NCBI GenBank assembly: GCA_003565575.1
Contig: PXBV01000075.1
Span: forward strand, 1 to 8,884
Reading direction: 5' to 3'
DNA from: Psychroflexus sp.
GTDB taxonomy: Bacteria; Bacteroidota; Bacteroidia; Flavobacteriales; Flavobacteriaceae
Length of the DNA: 8,884 bases
Shown here: in pieces, positions 1 to 5,511 of the stretch
Layout of the letters: every line of letters starts with the position of its first letter
How positions within the stretch are numbered: the stretch's first letter is position 1
Translations under genes and position numbers: made by a program
The notes under the pieces: generated by a model
The model's database searches: none
The model's input: the letters and a program-made list of their open reading frames with translations, nothing else
Told to the model about the DNA's origin: nothing

Positions 1-56
1 CGAATTAACTCACCAGCTGTATAACCAGCCCCACCAATAATACCGACTTTTATCAT
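1..56 (-). CDS. argC: N-acetyl-gamma-glutamyl-phosphate reductase, N-terminal fragment (runs off window)
   Basis: Only the first 18 codons and part of the next are visible. They read MIKVGIIGGAGYTAGELI, the N-terminal NAD(P)-binding stretch of ArgC: a beta strand, then GxxGxxG-like glycines, then the conserved GYTAGEL. ArgC reduces N-acyl-glutamyl-5-phosphate to the semialdehyde in arginine (ornithine) synthesis in the cytoplasm. Bacteroidota are known to use N-succinyl intermediates in some lineages, so the acyl group is not settled here. The ATG (56-54) overlaps the argG stop codon as ATGA, so it is co-transcribed with argG and probably translationally coupled. The rest of the gene lies beyond base 1. 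Confidence 0.9.
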   Translation of the reverse strand, partial: MIKVGIIGGAGYTAGELI

Positions 57-1237
57 AATTTTGAATTTGTTAAATGATGTATCTTTTGTGAATTGGCCAA
101 TAGTTTAATAAATCCTTTTGCTTCATCTGCACTCCAACCAGAATTATACTCGCCATAACTTCCAAAGCCAGAATTCATAAGGTCATTAGGAGATTCTATG
201 CCTTCCAGTTCAAAATGGTATGGTTTAAGTTTTACAAAAACATCTCCACTAACTAATTTCTGACTGCTTTCAAGAAATGCTTCAATATCTCTCATAACAG
301 GATCTAAATATTGTCCCTCATGTAAATGCATTCCATAATAACTAGACAGGAACTCTTTATGCTGCTGTTGCCATTTTGTAAGCGTATGTTTTTCAAGTAA
401 ATGGTGGGCTTTAATAATTACTAAAGCTGCGCTAGCTTCAAAACCTACTCTTCCTTTTAATCCAACTATTGTATCTCCTACGTGAATATCTCTACCTATA
501 GCATAGGCTGATGCTATGTGATTAATCTGCTTAATGAGCGTAACAGCATCGTTTTTTTTATTGTTTACAGCAATTAATTCTCCAGCTTCAAAACTAAGTA
601 TTAAGGTTTCACTTCCTTTTTTATGAAGTTGAGAAGGGTAGGCTTCTTCAGGCAAAGGGTTTTTTGAAGTTAAAGTTTCATCACCGCCAACACTTGTACC
701 CCAGAGCCCTTTATTGACAGAATATTTGGCTTTTTCCCAAGAAGAATCAATACCATTTGATTTTAGATAATCAATTTCTTCTTTTCTAGTTAATTTTTGA
801 TCTCTAATAGGGGTGATAATTTGAATATGAGGAGCCAAAATCTGAAAAATCATATCAAATCTCACCTGGTCGTTACCAGCTCCCGTGCTGCCGTGAGCAA
901 TGTACTGGGCATCAATTTCTTTAGCAAATTTTATCAACTCGATGGCTTGTATGATTCGTTCTGCACTTACAGATAACGGATAAGTATTATTTTTAAGAAC
1001 ATTACCAAAAATGAGGTATTTGATGACTTTATCGTAATAAGAGTTTGTTGCTTCTATGTTTTGATAAGATGCAACTCCCATTTCAAGAGCTTTACTTTCG
1101 ATATTTTGAAGTTCTTCCTTTGAAAAGCCACCTGTGTCCACAGAAGCTGCATGTACTTCGTAGCCTTCTTTTGATAAACTTGTAGCACAGTAAGAAGTGT
1201 CTAATCCGCCACTATAGGCTAAAACTAATTTTTTCAT
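53..1237 (-). CDS. argG: Argininosuccinate synthase
   Basis: This 394-residue protein joins citrulline and aspartate, using ATP, to form argininosuccinate, the penultimate step of arginine synthesis in the cytoplasm. It opens with the PP-type ATP-binding loop SGGLDTS (residues 9-15) and carries the signature HGSTGAGNDQVRFD (115-128). Length is normal for the family (about 395-450). The sequence is of the divergent Bacteroidota kind: the second signature has Ala at position 120 where most ArgG proteins have Lys (TGKGNDQ), and the usual YPLxTALARP segment reads YPLSVSAER (87-95). Its ATG (1237-1235) overlaps the stop of the upstream GNAT gene as ATGA, and its TGA overlaps the argC ATG in the same way, giving a tightly coupled GNAT-argG-argC unit. 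The run of eight A residues before and into the ATG is typical of Bacteroidota starts, with no Shine-Dalgarno site. Confidence 0.97.
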   Translation of the reverse strand: MKKLVLAYSGGLDTSYCATSLSKEGYEVHAASVDTGGFSKEELQNIESKALEMGVASYQNIEATNSYYDKVIKYLIFGNVLKNNTYPLSVSAERIIQAIELIKFAKEIDAQYIAHGSTGAGNDQVRFDMIFQILAPHIQIITPIRDQKLTRKEEIDYLKSNGIDSSWEKAKYSVNKGLWGTSVGGDETLTSKNPLPEEAYPSQLHKKGSETLILSFEAGELIAVNNKKNDAVTLIKQINHIASAYAIGRDIHVGDTIVGLKGRVGFEASAALVIIKAHHLLEKHTLTKWQQQHKEFLSSYYGMHLHEGQYLDPVMRDIEAFLESSQKLVSGDVFVKLKPYHFELEGIESPNDLMNSGFGSYGEYNSGWSADEAKGFIKLLANSQKIHHLTNSKL

Positions 1238-1245
1238 TTTTTTTG
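1234..1245 (-). other. A AAA AAA slippery heptamer at the GNAT/argG overlap
   Basis: On the coding strand the GNAT gene ends CAA AAA AAA TGA. This places A_AAA_AAA, a classical -1 slippery heptamer, in the right phase directly before the stop. The argG start codon is in the -1 frame. A -1 slip would read CAA AAA AAA ATG and fuse the two proteins. An A-run before a start codon is also simply normal in Bacteroidota, and no stimulatory structure was identified, so function is doubtful. Confidence 0.25.
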
Positions 1246-1857
1246 TAATTTAGAGAAAAGGGTTTGTTTTATAGATTTAAGTCGTTCCCAACTTTTTTTA
1301 CTAATTGTTTGTTTGTATAACTTAGTATTCATTTTTTTGTTTGGATCATACATCATTCCTGTACAAAAACACATTTTGCGCTCTTTACTTTGAAGAATGT
1401 CATAGTTTTTACAAGATTGACATCCATCCCAAAATGACTGATCATCAGTTAATTCTGAAAAAGTTACGGGCGTATAGCCTAAATCACTATTCATCTTCAT
1501 GACAGCTAAACCTGTAGTAATACTAAATATTTTAGCGTCTGGGTATTTTGCTCTTGAATGGGCAAACACTTTGGCTTTAATTTTTTTAGCTAAGCCAAGA
1601 TCCCTATAGTCAGGATGAACAATTAACCCTGAATTGGCTACAAACTTACCATGACTCCAAACTTCAATGTAGCAAAATCCAGCAAATTTATCGCCATCCA
1701 AAGCAATTACCGCATTGCCACTTTCAAGTTTAGAAATAATATATTTTGGTTCGCGTTTAGCAATACCAGTACCTCTTACCTTTGAAGCTTCTTCAATAGT
1801 CCTGCATATAATTTCTGCATAAACAGAATGAGACGAATTAGCAATTACAATTTTCAT
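1234..1857 (-). CDS. GNAT-family N-acyltransferase of the arginine operon (candidate N-acylglutamate synthase)
   Basis: This 207-residue protein has a GNAT fold. The acyl-CoA pyrophosphate loop is RDLGLA (residues 85-90; R/Q-x-x-G-x-G/A pattern), following the beta-4 stretch GLIVHPDYR (77-85). Beyond the core is a tail with two cysteine pairs, C146/C149 and C163/C165, possibly metal-binding, then a Lys-rich basic C-terminus. No argA or argJ is visible here, and this gene is first in the arginine cluster. My inference is that it acylates glutamate with acetyl-CoA or succinyl-CoA as the first committed step. From memory, related Bacteroidota proteins have been assigned this role, but I could not verify it. 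The gene follows the attenuator-like leader (terminator 72 bases upstream) and its TGA overlaps the argG ATG. The ATG at 1857 has an A-rich upstream context. The GNAT call is firm; the substrate is an inference. Confidence 0.85.
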   Translation of the reverse strand: MKIVIANSSHSVYAEIICRTIEEASKVRGTGIAKREPKYIISKLESGNAVIALDGDKFAGFCYIEVWSHGKFVANSGLIVHPDYRDLGLAKKIKAKVFAHSRAKYPDAKIFSITTGLAVMKMNSDLGYTPVTFSELTDDQSFWDGCQSCKNYDILQSKERKMCFCTGMMYDPNKKMNTKLYKQTISKKSWERLKSIKQTLFSKLQKK

Positions 1858-1929
1858 TGTATTGTTGTTTTAAATTAGGGTAGATTTTAAGAATTAAACC
1901 GAAAAGAGAACCGAACACATCTAAGTTCC
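1858..1929 (-). other. Untranslated region between terminator and GNAT gene
   Basis: These 72 bases lie between the U-tract of the leader terminator and the GNAT start codon. They are A/T-rich and hold no ORF or Shine-Dalgarno site. The last bases before the ATG (AAAACAACAATACA on the coding strand) are unstructured and A-rich, as expected for Bacteroidota initiation. A 7-base direct repeat, AACCGAA on the + strand at 1897-1903 and 1909-1915 (12-base period), is the only pattern seen. Confidence 0.5.
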
Positions 1930-1957
1930 AAAAAATAAAACACGCCCCTTAGGGGCG
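1930..1957 (-). terminator. Intrinsic terminator of the arginine leader (attenuator)
   Basis: On the transcribed strand a perfect 6-bp GC-rich stem, CGCCCC (1957-1952) and GGGGCG (1948-1943), closes a UAA loop. It is followed at once by UGUUUUAUUUUUU (1942-1930). This is a textbook intrinsic terminator for minus-strand transcription. The + strand side has no T-tract, so it is one-directional. It stands 128 bases after the stop codon of the arginine-rich leader ORF and 72 bases before the first arginine gene, so every transcript from the leader promoter must pass it. That placement makes it an attenuator rather than an end-of-operon terminator. Confidence 0.85.
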
Positions 1958-1984
1958 ACGAGGTAATAATCCAAAAAACGAATT

Positions 1985-2071
1985 GCTAAATGAATATTTA
2001 GTATTTGATATAAGCAAAAAAAGGAAATTGATAGTCAAAATAAAATGTATAAAATTGTTAAAAGCTAAATG
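1985..2071 (-). repeat. CTAAAT/ATTTAG dyad with a second copy of one arm
   Basis: A 6-bp hairpin with a 4-base loop is formed by CTAAAT (1986-1991, + strand) and ATTTAG (1996-2001). The left arm sits in the octamer GCTAAATG (1985-1992), which recurs exactly at 2064-2071. In the RNA the single CUAAAU (2001-1996) can therefore pair with either the near AUUUAG (1991-1986) or the far one (2070-2065). The far copy starts about 16 bases after the leader stop codon, near the leading edge of a ribosome there. The pairs are all weak A-U except one per stem, so a switching role is speculative. Confidence 0.4.
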
Positions 2072-2135
2072 TTGGGAGTTCAAAATTAGCGACGGCGGCG
2101 AAGCCCCATGCTGGGGTTACCTGAAACAATTTTAT
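2049..2135 (-). repeat. 11-bp perfect inverted repeat enclosing the arginine codons
   Basis: ATAAAATTGTT at 2049-2059 and AACAATTTTAT at 2125-2135 (+ strand) are exact reverse complements. In the leader RNA they would form an 11-bp helix. Its 5' arm lies in leader codons 6-9, and its 3' arm lies 27 to 37 bases past the leader stop codon. The four arginine codons, the stop codon and the CCCC/GGGG hairpin all sit in the loop. A translating ribosome would open the 5' arm, so helix formation depends on ribosome position. It is A/T-rich, but an 11-bp perfect match at this spacing is unlikely to be chance. Confidence 0.6.
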
Positions 2136-2151
2136 GTTGTTGGATAATCAT
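2086..2151 (-). CDS. Arginine leader peptide (21 residues, ends in four Arg)
   Basis: This is a 22-codon ORF. It begins ATG ATT ATC CAA (MIIQQHKIV) and ends MGLRRRR, with codons CGC CGC CGT CGC immediately before TAA. An in-frame TGA two codons upstream (2157-2155) fixes the longest form, and a second Met (codon 15, 2109-2107) gives a 7-residue alternative. Four consecutive arginine codons in a tiny ORF, upstream of a terminator and of arginine genes, match the design of amino-acid leader peptides such as those of his, trp and leu operons. The likely role is to sense charged tRNA-Arg by ribosome stalling. The peptide itself probably has no other function. No Shine-Dalgarno site is seen, and the promoter element ends only four bases before the ATG, so initiation may be nearly leaderless. 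No homologue is recognised by eye. Confidence 0.78.
   Translation of the reverse strand: MIIQQHKIVSGNPSMGLRRRR
2104..2116 (-). promoter_or_regulatory. CCCC/GGGG hairpin within the leader ORF
   Basis: On the RNA, CCCC (2116-2113) pairs with GGGG (2107-2104) across the loop AGCAU. The internal Met codon 15 sits at the loop/stem edge. There is no U-tract, so it is not a terminator. Its GGGGC (2107-2103) is complementary over 5 bases to GCCCC (1956-1952) of the terminator 5' arm, the best candidate competing pair found by eye. A ribosome stalled on the arginine codons would cover GGGG. Confidence 0.45.
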
Positions 2152-2155
2152 ATCT

Positions 2156-2185
2156 CAAATATATAATAATTTATAAACTAAACCA
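2156..2185 (-). promoter_or_regulatory. Bacteroidota-type promoter for the arginine leader
   Basis: TATATTTG (2163-2156) is an exact match to the Bacteroidota -7 element TAnnTTTG. TGG (2185-2183) lies 19 bases upstream in the place of the -33 TTG, with one mismatch. Transcription should start within a few bases of 2152, so the leader ORF ATG at 2151 would be at or next to the 5' end of the RNA. The -7 match is good; the -33 match is weak and the surrounding A/T-rich DNA raises the chance of coincidence. Confidence 0.55.
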
Positions 2186-2204
2186 TATTTTTTTACTATT
2201 ATTC

Positions 2205-3473
2205 TTAAACTAAAAATTGAAACAAATCTGGCTTATTATTGAGATAGTCTCCATAGAAGTTATTTTCCTTCATCCGTTCAACCAAAGGTTCAAAGTCTGC
2301 TTTTGACTTTAGTTCAAGACCAACCACGGCCGCCCCGTTTTCTCGATTAGTTTTTTTGGTATATTGGAAGTAAGTAATGTCATCATTGGGCCCTAAAATT
2401 TCTGCCACAAATTGCCTTAAGGCTCCAGCGCGTTGTGGAAATCTCACAATAAAATAATGCTTTAAATCGGCATAAAGCATAGCGCGTTCCTTAATTTCTG
2501 CAGTTCTTGTAATGTCATTATTACTCCCGCTAATTACACAAACTACAGTTTTTCCCTCAATATCTTCTGCATAATGCTCTAATGCAGCAATACTAAGAGC
2601 TGCTGCTGGCTCTGCCACAATAGCTTCTCTATTATACAAGTCTAAAATAGTTTGACAAATATGTCCTTCATCTACCGTAATCATGTCGTGAAGATTCTGC
2701 TTAGCAATAGAGAATGTAAGATCTCCTACTCTTTTTACTGCAGCTCCATCAACAAAATTTTCAATTTTACCAAGCTCAATATTTCTATCATTTTGTATAG
2801 AATTTGACATCGATGGTGCCCCTTTAGGTTCTACACCAATTATTTTTGTTTCTGGTGATAATAGCTTGAACATTTGAGAAAGTCCAGAAGCTAGTCCTCC
2901 ACCTCCAACGGGTAAAAACACATAATCAATTTTACCTTCTTGCATTTGATTAATAATCTCCAAACCTACAGTCGCTTGTCCTTCAATTACTTTAGGATCA
3001 TTAAAAGGATGAATGAAGATTTTTTCCAATTCATTACATTGTTTAATGGCAGCATTGTAAGCATCATCAAAACTATCACCAACCAAAACAATATCAATAT
3101 AATCCTCTCCAAACATTTTAACTTGTTCAATCTTTTGCTTTGGAGTTGGAGAGGGCATAAAAATACTTCCTTTTATCTGAAGAACTTTACAAGATAGCGC
3201 AACGCCTTGCGCGTGATTTCCAGCACTAGCACAAACAATTCCCTTACTCTTTTCTTCATGATTAAGGGAAGACATTTTGTTATAAGCCCCTCTAATTTTA
3301 TAGGAGCGTACCTGCTGTAGGTCTTCTCTTTTGAAGTAAACTTTAGAGTGATACTGTTTTGAATATCTTAAATTATAACTCAGCGGTGTTTCTATTGCAA
3401 CCCCTTTTAGGTTTTTAGCTGCCAATTGAACATCCTTGAGTTCAGGTACATATTTCAATTCTTCTACGTTCAT
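2205..3473 (-). CDS. ilvA: Threonine dehydratase (deaminase), biosynthetic
   Basis: This 422-residue PLP enzyme converts threonine to 2-oxobutanoate and ammonia, the entry step of isoleucine synthesis. The PLP lysine is K59 in SYKIRGAYN. Substrate and cofactor loops are SAGNHAQG (83-90), the phosphate-binding GGGGLASG (190-197) and SGSNND (315-320). Residues from about 338 to 422 form one ACT-like regulatory domain starting HYFIVRFPQRAGAL, the probable site of isoleucine feedback. The length fits the short single-regulatory-domain class (about 410-420) rather than the 514-residue E. coli form. The serine/threonine specificity and the operon context favour the biosynthetic enzyme over a catabolic TdcB. 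The ATG follows the ilvC stop by one base, and it is the last ilv gene. No clear terminator follows it before the arginine leader promoter. Confidence 0.95.
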   Translation of the reverse strand: MNVEELKYVPELKDVQLAAKNLKGVAIETPLSYNLRYSKQYHSKVYFKREDLQQVRSYKIRGAYNKMSSLNHEEKSKGIVCASAGNHAQGVALSCKVLQIKGSIFMPSPTPKQKIEQVKMFGEDYIDIVLVGDSFDDAYNAAIKQCNELEKIFIHPFNDPKVIEGQATVGLEIINQMQEGKIDYVFLPVGGGGLASGLSQMFKLLSPETKIIGVEPKGAPSMSNSIQNDRNIELGKIENFVDGAAVKRVGDLTFSIAKQNLHDMITVDEGHICQTILDLYNREAIVAEPAAALSIAALEHYAEDIEGKTVVCVISGSNNDITRTAEIKERAMLYADLKHYFIVRFPQRAGALRQFVAEILGPNDDITYFQYTKKTNRENGAAVVGLELKSKADFEPLVERMKENNFYGDYLNNKPDLFQFLV

Positions 3474-3474
3474 A

Positions 3475-4971
3475 TTAAGCAGTCGTTTTTTCCGGCTCTA
3501 CAGATTTTAAAGCTTTCATTGCTATCATGGCAGCTCTAAGGCGTTGACCAACTTTTTCTATAGGATGATTACGAATCTTTTCATTTATTTCTATCAGCTG
3601 GACATTATCAACTTGATTGGATTGAGAGTAAGCTTTCCCAATTACAGAAGTATCTACAGAAGACATAAAGTCTTTTAATAAAGGCTTGGCCGCATGGTCA
3701 AATAAATAGCAGCCATATTCTGCCGTATCAGAAATGACTCTATTCATTTCAAATAATTTTTTTCTAGCTATGGTATTTGCTATAAGTGGTAATTCATGAA
3801 GAGATTCATAGTAAGCAGACTCTTCTATAATTCCTGCACTTATCATAGTTTCAAAGGCTAATTCTACTCCAGACTTCACAAAAGCAACAAGTAGGACAGC
3901 ATGATCAAAATACTCCTGCTCACTTATTTCTTTTGAAGTTAAATTAGTTTTTTCAAATGCAGTTTCTCCAGTTTCTGCTCTCCATTTATGGAGGTCTTTA
4001 TCATCATTAGCCCAATCTTCCATCATTGTTTCAGAAAAATGACCAGAAATGATATCATCCATATGCTTTTCAAATAACGGGCGTAAAATAGTTTTAAGCT
4101 CTTCAGAAAGTTCAAAAGCTTTTAATTTTGAAGGATTAGAAAGTCTGTCCATCATGTTGGTAATACCTCCATGCTTTAAAGCTTCGGTTATGGTTTCCCA
4201 ACCGTATTGAATTAATTTAGCTGCATAACCAGCTTCTACTCCTTCTTCTATCATTTTATCAAAAGATAAAATGGCACCAGTTTGGAGCAAACCACAAAGT
4301 ATAGTTTGTTCGCCCATCAAGTCGCTTTTCACTTCAGCAACGAAAGAGGATTCTAACACTCCTGCTCTATGTCCTCCAGTGGCCACTGCATAAGCTTTGG
4401 CTTGTTCTAAACCTTTTCCTTCTGGGTCATTCTCTGGGTGTACAGCAATTAACGTAGGAACACCAAAACCTCTTTTATATTCCTCACGAACTTCCGTGCC
4501 AGGACATTTTGGGGCAACCATTATAACGGTAATATCTTCACGAATTTTCATGCCCTCTTCTACAATATTAAAGCCGTGAGAGTAGCTTAACGTAGAACCT
4601 TCTTTCATAAAAGGCATTACAGATTTTATAACATTAGAATGTTGTTTATCTGGAGTTAGATTTAATACTACATCCGCTTGAGGCACCAATTCTTGGTACG
4701 TACCAACCTCAAAATGATTACTTGTTGCATTTATATAAGACTCTCTTTTTTCATCAATCGCAGCTTGTCGCAAAGCATAAGAAATATCTAATCCAGAGTC
4801 TCTCATATTTAACCCTTGGTTTAAACCTTGGGCTCCACAACCAATAATTACTATTTTTTTATCTTTTAAAGCATCTACACCTCCATCAAACTCAGATGAG
4901 TCCATAAATCTACATTTACCTAGTTGCTCTAGCTGTTGTCTTAAAGAAAGTGTGTTGAAATAATTTGACAT
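3475..4971 (-). CDS. ilvC: Ketol-acid reductoisomerase (NADP+), long class II form
   Basis: This 498-residue enzyme isomerises and reduces 2-acetolactate (or 2-aceto-2-hydroxybutanoate) to the dihydroxy acid, with Mg2+ and NADPH. It is the long class II type with a duplicated C-terminal helical domain and lines up with E. coli IlvC without visible gaps in the core. The nucleotide loop is GCGAQG (44-49). R68, R76 and S78 are kept, which indicates NADPH preference. Catalytic H132 and metal ligands D217, E221, E389 and E393, plus S414, are all present at the E. coli positions. It begins MSNYFNTLSLRQQL, as in the enterobacterial protein. It starts 11 bases after ilvN and ends one base before ilvA. 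The sequence appears intact. Confidence 0.98.
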   Translation of the reverse strand: MSNYFNTLSLRQQLEQLGKCRFMDSSEFDGGVDALKDKKIVIIGCGAQGLNQGLNMRDSGLDISYALRQAAIDEKRESYINATSNHFEVGTYQELVPQADVVLNLTPDKQHSNVIKSVMPFMKEGSTLSYSHGFNIVEEGMKIREDITVIMVAPKCPGTEVREEYKRGFGVPTLIAVHPENDPEGKGLEQAKAYAVATGGHRAGVLESSFVAEVKSDLMGEQTILCGLLQTGAILSFDKMIEEGVEAGYAAKLIQYGWETITEALKHGGITNMMDRLSNPSKLKAFELSEELKTILRPLFEKHMDDIISGHFSETMMEDWANDDKDLHKWRAETGETAFEKTNLTSKEISEQEYFDHAVLLVAFVKSGVELAFETMISAGIIEESAYYESLHELPLIANTIARKKLFEMNRVISDTAEYGCYLFDHAAKPLLKDFMSSVDTSVIGKAYSQSNQVDNVQLIEINEKIRNHPIEKVGQRLRAAMIAMKALKSVEPEKTTA

Positions 4972-4982
4972 ATTTTTAAATT

Positions 4983-5510
4983 TTAATTTGAGATTGCATC
5001 TAGCATTTTTCTTATTTTCATTTCGTCTTTGGTCACTGCAATACGACTTGATCTAGTGAACTGCATGATCCCAAATGGTTTTAATTCTCTGTACAAAAGT
5101 GTAATTTCTTCGGCTCTGCCAGAACGTTCTAAAACAAAAAATTCTTTGTTTACTGTAACGATATTTGCATTACTATCTTTGATAATATTTTGAATTTGCC
5201 GTTCTTCAAAAAGCAATTCTGATTTAATTTTGAATAAACAGGATTCCTGATAAATAATTTCCTCTTCTTTATGATAAAAGGCTTTAATGACTTCAACTTG
5301 CTTTTCAATTTGTCCAATAATTTTTTTCATTCGCTCTTCCGTAAGCTGAACTACTATTGTCCACTTTGAAATATTTTCAATTTCTGAAACAGATGTGTTT
5401 ATACATTCAATGTTGATGTGTCTACGTTGAAAAATAGCCGAAATTCGGTTAAGTAATCCGATATTATTTTCTGTATAAATCGAAATGGTATAAGTTTTAT
5501 TTTCTTCCAT
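4983..5510 (-). CDS. ilvN: Acetolactate synthase, small (regulatory) subunit
   Basis: This 175-residue protein has an N-terminal ACT domain (about residues 6-80) and a C-terminal small-subunit domain (about 90-165). It is close in length to E. coli IlvH (163) and longer than IlvN (96). It binds and activates the IlvB catalytic subunit and gives valine feedback. The motif IGLLNRISAIFQRRHINIE (17-35) keeps G18 and N33, which align with the valine-site residues Gly14 and Asn29 of IlvH, so I infer the enzyme is valine-sensitive. Residues 96-175 show no oddity. The ATG (5510) follows the ilvB stop by one base, as expected for subunits made in step, and ilvC follows 11 bases after its own stop. Confidence 0.95.
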   Translation of the reverse strand: MEENKTYTISIYTENNIGLLNRISAIFQRRHINIECINTSVSEIENISKWTIVVQLTEERMKKIIGQIEKQVEVIKAFYHKEEEIIYQESCLFKIKSELLFEERQIQNIIKDSNANIVTVNKEFFVLERSGRAEEITLLYRELKPFGIMQFTRSSRIAVTKDEMKIRKMLDAISN

Positions 5511-5511
5511 A

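Noticed and set aside
1930..1942. A second promoter in the T-rich tract after the terminator stem (TATTTTTTG-like)
   Set aside because: It has one base too many for TAnnTTTG and is fully explained as the terminator U-tract.
1986..2001. CTAAAT-GAAT-ATTTAG dyad as an ArgR operator (ARG box)
   Set aside because: It contains a TGAAT half-site but lacks the matching ATTCA half at the right spacing, and it lies well downstream of the promoter, so an RNA hairpin or chance is more likely.
2104..2116. CCCCAGCATGGGG hairpin as a terminator for ilvA
   Set aside because: It is only 4 bp and is followed by GC-rich sequence, not a U-tract, and it lies inside the leader ORF.
1921..2160. A metabolite riboswitch in the long leader
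   Set aside because: I looked for TPP, cobalamin, SAM and guanidine-type core motifs and found none. The Arg-codon ORF explains the region better.
2940..3197. Plus-strand open frame inside ilvA
   Set aside because: It lies wholly antisense to a well-supported gene, and its product is low-complexity with no recognisable motif.
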